Shown here piece by piece: positions 1 to 13,900 of a stretch of 64,000 nucleotides of DNA. The first letter of the stretch is position 1, and every line of letters starts with the position of its first letter. The stretch comes from Formicarius rufipectus. Taxonomy: Eukaryota; Chordata; Aves; Passeriformes; Formicariidae. The stretch covers positions 299,366 to 363,365 of the forward strand of contig VXAU01003515.1 of the NCBI GenBank assembly GCA_013399695.1. The letters run 5' to 3'. Below the pieces are notes generated by a model. That model did no database searches, was not told the DNA's origin, and saw only the letters and a list, made by a program, of their open reading frames with translations. The position numbers and the translations under genes were made by a program.

Positions 1-1540
1 TGACCGTGGTGGGACTGAAGGACACTCTTTTTGTCTGGGACTCTGCCCTTGCTGCAGAGTGAGGCTGCTTGAGAAAAAGCATTCAAGTGAGACTTGGGAT
101 TTCTAAAGGAAGACAAAAATGTGCAAACTGCTTCCCTCTTTTGTCCTGCACACATGATTAAATTGTAAGTGACCACTCTTCAGTTAATTTAGTCTGACTT
201 TAAGTAGAACATGCCAAGCAAATGTTTTCTCTTACTTTACAGAGAAGATCAGAACTTCAATTAGCATTGACATGGACTCCAGAAAATGTGCAATTTTATG
301 AGTGCATCAATAAAACACAGATATAGGATGGAATTATATGCCAGATGGAAAGTGACTTTCAACTCCTATCTCTTTCGGGAAACAAAAAGCTATTTTGAAG
401 TTTTATGACTTTTTCCAAGCTAGAAGAACTTGCACTCCTGAAATGTAGGTTACTTCTTTCTCAAATGCTTGCTATACAACAATTTAAAGAATTCAAGAGT
501 GAATGGCTGACTGGTAATTTATGACTATACTGCAAGAGCCACCACATACAATTTCTACACTTCACTTAACACTGATACACTAACTCCATACTAGAACTGA
601 AAATTAAGCTATTTTGTGTTTGACAAGAAATATAAACAAGGAGTTTTCTACCTGAAAAAAAACCTCTAATTTAATAACTTAAAATTATGTGTATAAATCA
701 ATCAACACTTCAAGAAATGGGATTCATGTTTTCATAAAATATTGCTAGATGACAAGTTACTCTTCTTCAGCATTTGATTTATGTACTTAAAATACAAAAA
801 AATCGTGTCTAAACCCATGTGTGTCTGGCCACAGAATTTTTTACTGTGGCATAACAGTGTATACAGACTCCAAAAAGAACATTTGATATGTAATACTTAA
901 CACATCTAGAAATTATTTACCTATCTCTTGTTCATATCTTGAATTAATATTTGCTAGTGTCCTGAACATAAAGGTTTTCTCATTTAATAGATTTCATATC
1001 TGAAAAATCATGTAAAATGTCTATCTTCTTTATAACAGAATAATATTTTTATCATGTCATGGAAGAACTGAATTGCCTTTTCTGTTTTTATATAGTTAGC
1101 CTTATTTTGCATTAAATCCTACTGTTTGTACTAAAAAAAAGATGATCCATATCTTTGTTTGAAGTCTTACACCAAACTGCCCTCTTGTGTGCAACCTTTT
1201 TTGACATGACTGCAAAGCATCACAGGAATATGAAGAACAGACTGATAAATCCTCAGGCTATGGAATACATCAAGTTCTGCAACATTAGCTTGGAAAATGA
1301 GAATGTTTAAGAATTTTATGGACTTGGTACTTCACCTGGCCCAAGCTGCACCCTGAAGTGTGAAGGATACCACTCTGTTGTTCTTCATTTAAGTACACTA
1401 AGTTGTACAATATAATTAAGGTATATGTCAACTACACTTACTTGAATAAGCAACTAAAAGCACTTGTAAAATAATAAATTTAATTTTGTCTTGAACACAG
1501 ATGGTTAGAATCACTGGGACTAAACAGAGAGATTCAGACA
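1..1540. other. Intergenic, downstream of POC5; no gene recognised
   Basis: AT-rich sequence with no coding exon I can support. Plus-strand AATAAA motifs occur at 309-314 and 1473-1478. In mammals ANKDD1B lies convergent to POC5 on this side, so part of this stretch could be its 3' UTR, but nothing in the sequence proves that. A 35-codon open stretch in frame 2 from base 2 ends at a TAA and has no recognisable domain. Confidence 0.5.
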
Positions 1541-1544
1541 AAAA

Positions 1545-1826
1545 TCACATTGTATCCTTTATTTAAAAGTGTGCAAAAGATTCTTTAAATAGAAGTCATT
1601 TATCTTAGTAAGTTCTCAAGTAGTTTGGAGGTAGAACAACAGTTCAAGTTCTTTTTTCCCCTCCAGATGTTTACTAAAAAAGCACTTTTACTTAAAAAAA
1701 AAAAATCCCCTTTTTTCAGAAAACAGTAAAAACATGATAAGTACTTTAGGCTCTACTACATCAAATCAGAAAAGACTGGAGGAGGTACCTTGATTAAAAA
1801 CCCCCACCGGTGAGAAAGAGATTCAT
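1545..1826 (-). promoter_or_regulatory. POC5: POC5 3' UTR with candidate poly(A) signal
   Basis: Downstream of the stop, the first AATAAA outside the coding region is at 1563-1558 (minus strand), followed by a TGTG and T-rich stretch near 1550-1535. This would give a short 3' UTR of about 280 nt. The exact cleavage site is inferred. Confidence 0.55.
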
Positions 1827-1976
1827 TCAGTCAACAACTTTTATTGACTGAATACTAGTATGGGCCTGGCCCTGAAGCATTCGCCCAGTTTGTCCTGCAG
1901 GTCTCGAAGTGGTAGAGCCAGAAGAATGGAGCACAGTTCGAGGATATTTAGCAGCAGTGGCTTGCGATATGGTTTG
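1827..1976 (-). CDS. POC5: POC5 exon 12, terminal coding exon
   Basis: 49 codons plus TGA at 1829-1827, residues 482-530. It opens QTISQATAAKYPRTV (human QTIPQATAAKYPRTI) and ends QSIKVVD. The acceptor is TTTTCAG. An AATAAA lies inside the coding sequence at the Ser-Ile-Lys codons. Confidence 0.96.
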   Translation of the reverse strand, partial: QTISQATAAKYPRTVLHSSGSTTSRPAGQTGRMLQGQAHTSIQSIKVVD

Positions 1977-4900
1977 CTGAAAAGTAATCAGATACATCAA
2001 AACACTTAATGGTAAAAAAAATTCCCATTAAAATAGTCCTAGGTGAGCTGTAGTTTAAACAAAGATTTACAATCCAGCAAACTGAAAGACATTTATCAAA
2101 TAGAAAACAAAATAGTTACTTTAATAGAATGAGCAGGTTTTTTTTCCCTCTTTTGACCTGTATACAGTATTCAGAATATAAACTGCTAAACTTCTAACTA
2201 GGTACCATGAGTTTTTATCACATCAATCTCATTTCAAGGTTGGTGTTTTTTATGAAACTGTTCAGAATTTTCCTCTGTAGTGCTAATTTAATCATGCCAA
2301 ATTTCGTTTTGAAGCTTAGTATTTGCTATGAGCAGTTCTCTGAAAGATCTCAGAAAGGAAAAGGTTTGCAATTTTATCAACAATTTTCTGCAGAAAATTC
2401 TAGCTACTTCAGTGTAATAAACAGTAGTCATTCTGCTTTTAATCAAGGTAAACTCTCTCCCCTCTCAGATTAACTTAAGAGAAATAATTCAATATGATTG
2501 ACTTCCACTTAGGCATTTATTTTCAGAAAGAACATAGAGAATGTATATCAGGGGGAGAGGACATTACATTTATTACATTTTCAGAAATCAGTTTTTGGTA
2601 CAGTAGTTCAGGTACTTCCTTGTTACACTGGTCACAGAATCTGAATCCAGAAATTGTACTTACTTACATAATTATCACACTAAATCTCTAACCCTCTAAG
2701 GACATATAATTTCATTATGAATTTCTGCCTAGGAGAAGCAGGCTGCCACTGGGCTCTGAGTCACTGCTGGAAATGAAGGAGAGCAGAACATCCCTCACAC
2801 AGCTACCAGTAACTCCAGCCCAGGTTAAGGGACCTGATGTAGCTTGCTTGCTCTAGTCACATCACTGAAAAGAAACTGGACTTTCAGATAGCACAGTGAA
2901 AATTCAGATTCTAATTTACAGGTTAAAGTATAACAAAAAAAACCTTCCATTTTTCCCTATACATCCAGTTAAAACCATTTTTGCTCAGACTTGTCCATAA
3001 GTCATTTAGGCCACTGTTAATAGTATTCTTGTATATTGCTTCCATATCCTATGAATGCAATTATTTCAGTGTTTACTTCAGGATAAATGAACGGAGAAGG
3101 ACTCAAAATACAACAAACAGCAGACTTGACTAATTGATTGACTCTGGATATGGGTTTTACTTTTTTCCCCTTGTAACTTGCTATGCTCAGCATGTCAAGG
3201 GAGCCTATACTGCTACCACCTCTGTTTCAGTCACTCTTCCTGCCCTACAGCATGACCCGTCTTTAAACAGTGGTGGCATGGTGATGATACCAAACATTGC
3301 TGGATCAACTGTCTGCTTCACCTCATGGAAGAGCTGGCTAAAAAAGACATAGACTACTATACCTGTGAAATAATTACTACAGAAACAATAAAAACAGATT
3401 AAATGTGCAATATTTACTTCTTCTCAGCAGAGCCTGCTACCCAGCCCAAAGTCAGTAAATAGTGTTCACTATTTTAAACAGGCCTCAAGTCTGAGCTTTG
3501 TCAAATAGCTCTTCACAATATAATTCTAGTTTATTACCAGATGTGTTGTAGTAAGAACACTATAACAAGCATAATTCTGACTCACCTGAGTGACTGGATG
3601 GTGTTTCTCAACAATGACTGAACTCATGGGTGGAGCAACTCCCATCACTGCTAAACTCCCACAAGTTCTGGATTTTTGTCCTGTATCAGCTCGGCCTGTG
3701 ATTCGAGCAGTGATTGTTCTTCCTGCTTTCTGTTGAGTAGATGTTATTACTTTTGCCATGGGCTATAAATAAATTAAATATTAGTTGGTAAAAAACTCTG
3801 AACATAACATTTACAAGACACTACTATTTTTGCTTAGTTTTATCTCCCACATGCCTAAACGGAACATGTGATGTTACAGGTAATCCAGTTATGTTACAAA
3901 GGACTGAATTTGCTCCATCTAGTTGCAATCAGGTTTAATCCATCTTTTTCCATCCTAACTATGAGACAGCACTTCAAGCAAATGACTTCTGTCCTGAGGG
4001 GAGTAAAGCTAATTTGATAAAATTCAAGCCTCATGGATAGTTTAGCTTTGCTTACTGACTGCATGCTTGAGTGACAGCTGAAAGTACTTTTATCACCATG
4101 GAAAGTCTTTCTAGCAATGACTGAGCAGATACAAAAAAAGCTTCCATGCATATAATGCTGCGTCTTTCTCTGCCAGCAAACCGTGTCAGATGGTGAAAAG
4201 AAATGAGAGCAGTTCAGCAACAAGTACAGAAAACGGAATGAGAAACACGTTTCAAACAACAGGATACCGAAGCAAAGAATACACTTTCGATAAAAAAGGG
4301 TAAACATCAATTGTTACCGTTACACTATACAAAAGTGTACATATACTCTTCTATTCTTCATTTTGCCCATTTCCCTCTCCAAAAAGACTTTAAAACTGCT
4401 GTTAGCATATATAGGTTTATGTAGCATTAATGACCATTTGCAAGTTACTGTCTTCACACAGCTATTTAGACTCTACAGCAGTGTCCTCAACTACAAACCT
4501 GTGTTGCTCTGAGAAATGCAGAAATAACAAAACCCAAACTAATATTTTTTATGACTATGCCTTAAAATATAAAAAAAAAAAGTTAGTTTTAGTTTGGTAC
4601 CAGATTTTGAGTTGATGTCACACCAGATCCTGTTGCTGTGCTATTGATAATTACTGAAGAATCAGAATCTATCCTCGTCTGAGAAGTGCTTGCATGACCC
4701 AGATGGCTAGAAAACTGCAAATAAAACCAGAGTTTAAAAAGAATGAATATAACTTTATAGAAAATTTTACTTTTTAGAAAGTCAGTTTTTTTACTATTCC
4801 AATTACCCTTCTAATTTTAATATCTTTACAGATACTTTTTTCTTTACCATTGCTATTTATTGGCTAATTTAAAACAACCTGTCTAAAAATTAAAAAAAAA

Positions 4901-7900
4901 AAAAAAAGAAAAAAAAGAAAAAAAAAAAAAGAAAAGGAATAACATTTGCCAGTATTAGAACAAAAAAATTGGGAGAGGGGCATACACATCTTTGTTCTAA
5001 CCTATACTCTGACATGAAATGTTTTTACAGTAGCAATGTTTTCAACATGACTCCACTGCAGGTCCAGAACAACCAAGCCACTGCATAATGATCTGGCTAA
5101 GCTCACATGACAGGACAATAAACTGAGTTCCTGCAGTGTCTGTATGTATTACGTCCCTAAAAAAGAAGCTTTAAGTCAAGCCAACTTTTCTTTGTAGAGT
5201 ATATTAACTTCAGAGGTTTAAAAAAAAATAAAACTCTCAACAGCTTTTTTCCATCAAGAACTTTGGAGAGTAAATTCTGCTTATTGTAGTGGCTTTGTGT
5301 TCATTAGTGTAATGCATTTTCACCAAAATAAAAAACAAAGCTTAACGAAAGTCCAGCAAGTCACAGCAGTCACTTAATTTTCACAATTTAATCTGACCAT
5401 AACCACAGGTTTTATTTTACCCTTCAACTCTCCTCAAAAAGCTCCAACCAAGGAAGTTTGGTCTTGTTCCTAGCAAACACAGTTCTGTTCTATCTACATG
5501 CTTACCATGCCTTCCAGCTGAAGAGTAGTTGCTGGTGGAGGTGTTGGCGAGGATGGATCGTATTGTGAAGGAGGTAGCCTTCCTGCAACAGTGGTACCAT
5601 TATCACTTCTCCTACTTCCTATGTCTATTATTAGAAACACAGAGTAATGGGATCAGCACATGATCTAGCAGATCTTAAGGGGGGTAGTGGAGGAAGATAA
5701 GTTACAGTAAAAATGTTAGTATTTCTTTGGGATTTCTGTATAGTGAAAAGGATCAGCCTGTTCTTTATAGGTGTATACATAAAATATATAAAGTATATAA
5801 ACATTCCTGTATTTTACCTGTCTTTTGAGATGCCTGGGAATGTTTTTCAAGGGGCTTGTTTCTGTGTCAGTCTTGACATCCCTGTGGCATTTGTCACATA
5901 GTTGGTAGTGCAAAGAACTGAGATTCTTCATACTGCTTGACAATACTAACTCCGGTGTGGCAAGAGCTGCTCTTATGCTAAGTGTCAAAATCCAGTTTAG
6001 GTAGAGAACCGCAAAACAAAGAAAGGTTATGTTGGACTTTCATGAGGGAGCAAGATCTCTAAGAGGGCTTACTGGCAGTAAAACAAAATGTTACTTTTAC
6101 TTTCCTGACAACTTAGTGCAATTTCAAGGAGCTGTAGCTCACACTCACAGTATCTCATCTCCACATATAATGGCCGAACAGTGGGCACATCCTGGCTGTA
6201 GGGCTGGGATGACCTACAGGCACCCTACAGCCCTCACATCCCCTCACCAGGGTAGGCTGGATAAGGCTGATCTTGCGCAAAAATCCATCCAGGGTTCTTC
6301 TGTCTAACAATGAAGACATATTGAAGATGCCAGATCTGCAGACATAAGCCCAGTATCTTTTCCAAGCCATTTCAGCCTTTTCCTTTGGGAGTATAAACTT
6401 CCTTAAAGGAAGGAGAGAGGGGTTATTTACTCTCCTATTTCTGAAACAGTTAGTGCTAGCAGTTCCAGGACAGGGGAACTTTGCTTATTCCAGGGACTAG
6501 AGTGACACCATGTGGTAGCAGTGTTTTGTTTTAGCTCTTTGAAGTAAGCAGGAAAAATAAAAGGAAGGCGCTTCAAGTTGATGCAATACACATAGATTTC
6601 AAGAGTGAAATAATACTAGAATATGCATTTTTCTATCTACATACACACATATTAAGCTTAAGAATAATCAGGACCAATGCACAGTTACAACCACTCAGAT
6701 TCGATTTATATTACTTTAAAAAAGTTTTAGGGTTTTATAAGCAAAAAGTAATGAATTTCTGTGACTTCAGTGTTCCCTTAAATATGTAAAGACGTTAAAA
6801 GTAATCTTAATGTAACCACTACTAAAAGAAAAAGTTGAGTAAATCAGCAAGATGACATTAAGGGTCAGTGTTGGTGGTGTGAAAGTTATTAAGGTTGTGA
6901 TACTTGCACACTATTAATAACCTACATTATAATGTATATATGTTATCTGTATATTGTATGTATATTAAAAATAATAAGCTAATAATAAATCTGTAAAAGG
7001 ATGAAATTCTGCTTTTATTTCCAGTAACAGTAGGTCACACTGCAGTGTTCTTATAAATTTATAATCCCTGACAGGTTCTGGCACATGGAAGTCTTGATGT
7101 CTACAGATTACAGGACTAGAAAAAATAATCATCTACTCTGATGTTAGAAGATCCTGATGTACTGATCACTGTTATACCTGATGAACACAAATCAACATGC
7201 GTACAACCATATTAAATAATTACATAACTAACTTCATTAAAGCCACCATCTGGCTGTAGCAAGAGAGATGGTGTGCCTGGAGTAGGGGAGAAGGTGGTAC
7301 GAGAGGTGGTGGAAAAAGATGGCCTGCCTGGGACCAAGGACAACAGTCTGTAAGATGCTATGAAGTCTAATTAAAAAGCGTAAGGCTGGACATACAATGA
7401 GTTAGGGGTACCCTAAACATCCAGCACAGCAAAATCTTTAGGTATTGTGCTGGTGTAGCATTATCAGTTCAACCTTCATAGTAAAAATCAAGGCACATTT
7501 CTGGTCCAGGGTTGGTTGTGGCTGGTCTAGAATTCCCATTTCTTTATTTCCACCCTACTTACCCTCTTCTTTACAGGCCTACAGAAACAATGCTTTTGTC
7601 TCACACCATTCATCATTACTAGGGAGACCTGTTGTCTGTTGCATGTTTTTGAAAACAGTAAACAAACAAATCGAGTCATTCTTAATTAATAACACAGGAA
7701 AAAAAAAAGTACTTGGGAAATGCCTGATAATTTTATTCCCAAACTCAGTCTGTTCAAGAAATCATTCATTCTTGACCTTTTCCAAATACTAGTCCTATGT
7801 TTTTACTAGCACACAGCTACTACATTGCCAGTGTCATACAACTTTCCTAAGCAACAGCACAAATACTACTTATGCTTAACAGGCTCAGACAGCTGCTCAG

Positions 7901-10900
7901 GTAAGTATCCTCTTAACGTCTTCTTCAGGTTTTTATTTCCTCTTCATATCTACATTTTTCTGGTCATGAATTTTTTTAAAGTAGTCCAGAAACTTCCACG
8001 TAAGATTGTTAAACTTAGCTACTGATGTTACTTGTCTAAGGACATTAACCACTTCTGCCAGTACAGCTGCTTGTTGAGCTACAATGTACAGCAGTGACAC
8101 TCCTACTGGCACAGCTACTTTCTCTTTAACATAGATTGCTGCACCAGCACGATTATGTTCCCACTGCTACAGATGGTCTCACTCTGAGGGCATGATTTCA
8201 TTACATCGGTAAGTGTGCACAGCTCTTTGTAGCTACATAGGTTTTATGGGTATGCTGCTGATATAATCAGATTGGTGTTTCCTGTTCTGGCATGGAATTA
8301 TAACTAAATACAGAACCTGAGAGATTTGCTTTCCCTTTTTACATTCTAAAGCAAGATTAAGAAAGAAGGGAGAGCTGTCTGGGAAAAGCTGATTCATTGC
8401 ACACAGACTCCAGAGCATAAAGGTATTTTCAGGATTTCCCCTTCACTTCCCATAACCTGGTATTTTAAGAAGTTTTCCACCCTTGGCTTCTTGCTCTGCC
8501 TACAGTTGCAGGAACCACTCTCCCAGCAACGTGGGATGAAGAGAATATGTTCTTCCTTTCAGCTACATTAGTACGAAGTTCAGCATCAGACTATTTCTCA
8601 ATATATTCAACAGGGTTTTTTTAAAGCAACAGAAGATCAAAAAACTGTGTTGCCACAAATCACCAAATTAAACACATACAAAAGAAGTGAAAAGGAACTC
8701 TGATAAACCAAACAAAAAATGCCAAAAAAACCCAATGGAAATGCACAAGCACTACCAGATTTGAGGTGTTGTTCATACTAACCAGAATCTGGCCTGTCTT
8801 TGCCCTGAAACATGGTCATTGCTTCCAGATTCAAAGCACATACACCACGCATAAAGGCTTTCTTCATGGTGTCTTCATACTGATCTCTTTCACTGTGCAG
8901 TCGCACAATCTCAGCTTTCGTCCTTTCCAGAGTAGCAGTTAACTATGAAGCAGAATAAGGAAACAGTTCTTTTGGACTTCTGAATGCAAACTAAACACAT
9001 ATTAACCGATTGGCTTCAAAAATCTCTTAATATATTTACAAAGATATGTATTTTAACTTCAGAATCTCTGGTTCACCAGAGATGAACAGCTAATTGTAGT
9101 TTCTTTGTACTACAGCACAATAGTAGCACTAGAGCATATCAAGGACAAGAGTGCGTTAAAGAGGGATGTCAGACCCTACCTATCCAACTCAGTAGAAATA
9201 CATCTTGTAAGCTTTTGTTTTCTAGAAGTTTCAGCATTGGCACAACCTATATTTCTGCAGGAACATGGGTTCAGTCACCACATTATTTAAGCATATGGTG
9301 AATTGTCATCACCAATCTCTCTTCTCTAGATACTATAAAAAACTAAAAATACTGACAATAGAATGAAGTTACTTCTGTAATTCACTACTTACAGTTGTGG
9401 TAAGTCACATTTGGTAGGCCTGTTTTTAAAATTCTACGTTTAATTTCTTGTTGAAATAAAAAGTTCTTAAAATTCACATTTTAAAACTGTTTACTTACCA
9501 TGAACCAATGCATGGGTTGACAACTTCACCTTAAGTTCTGAAAATTCTTTAACAAGCTTAATTGCCATGTTGAAAGCAAAATCAAATCTAATTTCAGTCT
9601 TTAACAGAAGAGCTACTATAGAAAAAAATTGTACTCATAATGATCATTCAGAACAATAATGGTCTTCTATTTCCACTGCCTTCTTCATCAAGACCTCATA
9701 ACACATAGCCAGTATTAACAAGATGCTGTTAAAAAACAAATGGCATTGCTACCAGTGGGCAAACAGATCTATCTCATTTCAGGAAAAGTCTAATTTATTT
9801 CATTTGTGCATCTGTGCATGCAGATCAGCAACATTTTATATCAGATGCAGGGAAAAAATTCACATCTAAAAACATAACAGATCTTAGATTCACTCAGATC
9901 TTCTTGTATAATTGGGAGCCCTGTGCTGCTGGAAAATACTCACATTTGTCAGTTTGTTGAGAAAGAAATACTTTGGAGGGGTGGAGTTTGGGAGCAAAGG
10001 AGCGAAAGAATAAAATAAAAGAAATTTGAATTTACGTCTGCAATTTTGGCTTCATAATCATTGGTGAGCTGAACACAGACATCTTCTGCCCTTAATTGAC
10101 AGGCTCTCGCTACTTTGTCTTTCCACTTTTCTTCATTAAGAGAGCGCCATGCTGCCCACACTTTCTTCATCAAAGTTGTCCGGAACTGTCTGTCTGCCAG
10201 TCTATTTGCATATTCCTTAGGAAACAAATATAACCACAGAGACGTGGAAGTTGAGGTTTGCTAAAAATTTCAGTACTCAAGTGTTGATGATTGTTTTACA
10301 ATTTATTACACAGACCACAGTAGAAATGCCCCAACTGAGTTACAGGTCCTGCAGTGAAGTGGTACACAAACACTGCATCAGCAAGCTCCATGTTTCTTCT
10401 TGCACATGTCATGGAGCATTACCGCCCCTACTATGAGAAACTACATTTGTGAACTCCTAGGTTACACAAAGCAGTTTAGTCACGCTCAAGCAACAACCTC
10501 ACATATATAGTGCAAACATGCATGTGTGAAGCCATTTAATGGGTATGTGGCACATTTGGATTCACTGCAGGAATCATATAATTGCAGATGATTAGCATAA
10601 AAAATTGTATATTTTAAATGAATTTAGACTTCAGAATTGTTTAAAAACTCCTTTAAAACATTCTATTACTCTACTCTGTTTCAAAACAGTCAGCAGACAA
10701 TGGCTTAATTTTTTTTTCCCATTCCAGAGAATATTCTGACAGCAGTGTTCTTTCGAGAACTGATGTTTTCAAACTGTTATTTGACACTGCTAAATACATC
10801 AAAATAGAAACATCATCATTTCTTCAAACTGTAGCAGGGACTGCAGCAGCTCTGACTCTTTCTGAGTTCAGAGATTTCATTTTCATTGCATTTTTATTTT

Positions 10901-13900
10901 GTGTACATACCTCTTGACTGGCTTTAACATGCTGAATCCGCCACAGTGTAAACCTTCTCATCAACTCTACTCTCTCCTTTTCCTTTTCTAATGCTTGGTT
11001 CAAGTCAGTAATTACCTGCAAAATTATTTATTAACACTATTTCAATAGCTATGATCTCTGTAAGGTCAAAGAGAATATACTATATGCCTCAGTTATTTTT
11101 CACTTAATGCACCTGCTTTTAACAGATGTTTTCTATTGAATCTTCCCCTTACTCTAATGAAGTAGGAAACAGAAATTGGAAGTAAAATTTCAGTGTCTTC
11201 AACACTCAAGACTGCAGCACTTTCACTGTGTACTTTTAGGAAAAGTTCAACTGAATCGTTACTTCCTCCTGCATCTACAAGTTTCTGAGCTTTCTAATAA
11301 TTGTTATTGCAGTACAATATCAGAAGAATCTTTTATTTCAAAGACAATTTTGATAAATCAAAAACACTTATATTGGAAGATTGTTTCAGTGATTACTTAA
11401 CTGAAGTGTAAAGAAACAACTTCTTTGCAGAAAGCTTATTCAACTGCCTGACCACAATAAACAAATTAAGTGGTTCCAAAGAACTGTTTTGTTTCAGTAC
11501 AGAAATTCATAGTTTCAATCAGTCTTCAGATTGTTTAATGAAATATTACTGAGCAAAAACTTATTTCTTTAAGGTATTCAAAATGTCAAAGTAAAAACAA
11601 ATAAAGGTCAATTTCATACATTTGAAGTAATTAAAAGATGATCCAACTATAGATTTTTAAGAATGAAATTCTTGTAACACTGTATCTAATTCCTGTATAA
11701 GCTACTTTTCTCTGCTTAAATATCCATAACTTCTCAGTCTCAGAATAACGGAACAGTCTCAGCTACGTAAGTAACAGTGAAATTACCTAAAATTAGAAGT
11801 AAACTTCCATGAATTATCAAAAATCACTGAGAAAACAGAAATCAAATTAATATATTCATTAATTTTGTTGAAAAGCATCATATACTAATAAAAACTACCA
11901 ACTTTTGATGCTGCATGCATGCTGATCCACACTAGAAATCTTAGTCTAAATCTATTTGTGTTAATAAGTACATTTCATAAAAAGCATTTGTGAGATTTAC
12001 AATGTGAAAACAAAATGACTTTGGGTTAAGTCCAAGTTTTGATAGTCATGGTGTGATAGATGGAAGTATGGAAGCACTTCCACTTTTCATTCAGGTTGTA
12101 GCAACTGCAATTTTCTATTTATACAATTATTTTGTTTTAGAAATAGAACTATAAAAAAGGCCAAAGAAAAATTTCTTCGGTAGCAGAAAAAAAAAACAGC
12201 TTTCAAAGTGTAATTGAGAATTATGGCACATTAAACATGAGTGACATACAATGATATCCAACAGAATTTGAAGTTTGAATCATATTTGCTGAAATAACCA
12301 TGCACGCATGCACTAGTTAAATTGTATTAGGCTAACCCTGTTCATGTAATGTTACATTTTTATTTGCTTGGACTGTAAGATTAGACTGCTTTCCAAATGG
12401 ACATAGAACATCATCTTAATCCATATTTTAACTCCTGCAATATATGTTGTTTTATTTATTTAATTTTTTTTTTAAAAAAGGTAAATAGGAATAAAATCCC
12501 GAAAGTTTATTAAGCGTTCCCAAGTACTAGGTTAATAATTCATGGTGGCAATAAGAAGAGTCAATTACGTTATGTGATTGCAAGACTGATAAGAACTTAT
12601 ATCCATTTCCACAAAACTAGTTAATTTTGAAGTTGTTTACATTGTTGCCAGCAGGAAAGTGTAAATCAGAGACCTCAAATGTACAATCTTAAGAATATGT
12701 ACAAAAGTAGAATTCCTAAGAATCCTAAAACAGAGGTTCTTTAACATTTAGGAGACTGCTGTACATTTAAAATTCAAGCAAATCAATCTAATAATGGAAA
12801 AAATAGACACTTTTAAAGTGTAAAAGAGGTAATAGACTCATCTAAGCCTGTGTGATCTTCATGAACTCAATACAGAACAAGAGTAGGGTGCAGATTTAAG
12901 AAGGAAACAATGCAAAGTATGTAGAAAAAATATGTTAAGTTTTCATTGCTAGTACAGACAACCCTACTAGCAACAATGATTATTTTTGTACTACACAGTC
13001 TAAATATATTATTTACTTGTTTACGTTGCTTGCCTCAAAAAAAATTTTGTTCAAAGAGATAGACTAAAAAATTCAATGTATTTTTAAATAGAGAGGAACA
13101 GTTAGAATACGAAATTGAATTACTACCTCATCTTTCCTGGCTATAGAGATTTCATAAGTATGTAGTAACTCCTTTAGGTTTTCCATCTCATTGCACAGTT
13201 GTTTCACATGTGCAGCATGCTTCTCTGTTTCTTGTTTCATTTGAAGACTGTAATGTTGAATCAGACTAAGTTTCCAGTTTCTGAATTCTGCCAGAATATT
13301 TGTCTGGAAAGTGAAAAAGATGACAGTAACGCAATTAGTTAAACTACTTCCTCCACTCAAATATTGTAATCTTAAAACACTTAACAGTTAAGGAGACATT
13401 AATATTTACAGTGATACTTTCACTACACAGGCTGTTTATAAAGATTACCACACACAATAAACTACTGAACATCCCTAACAGAGACAGTTATTCCAAAGTT
13501 TTTGAAACAAGATATTCTAGTCCTCATATGCAATATGCAACATCAAAAAACACCCCCTATTCTATAATGCAATCACACTGCAACTTTTTGGACTCTCACT
13601 TATTCTACAACCCACTGATATCTGTGATATCTAAGACTTCAAACAGAATAAATACCTTAAGACTTCCAGTCCAGAGCTCAAGTATGTTTTGTATTTGATT
13701 GAGTTTTTCATCCTGTAAAGTTAATTCAGTTTCATTAACTTCTCTAGGACCTTGTGTGGACCCTTGTGAAGAAGTTGCTTCTGAAACAAGTTGTTCCATA
13801 TTGGTCTTGAAAGACTGCTTCACTGATTTTGAGACTAAAAAAATCAAACAAGAGAGTAAGACTCTGAGAGGGCTACCTGGTCCACATTCTGGATGGAAAT

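Larger units (their letters stand above)
8943..13126 (-). other. POC5: POC5 introns 7, 6 and 5 (around exons 7 and 6)
   Basis: Introns 8943-10035, 10216-10910 and 11016-13126. AT-rich, with no interspersed repeat, RNA gene or extra exon that I can recognise. Confidence 0.8.

Noticed and set aside
1..105. Open stretch at the window start as the last exon of a neighbour
   Set aside because: Only 35 codons, no recognisable domain and no visible acceptor within the window.
5820..5940. Possible extra exon in POC5 intron 8 with a CAG/GTAAAA donor
   Set aside because: The acceptor lacks a pyrimidine tract, and the phase would break the frame into exon 9.
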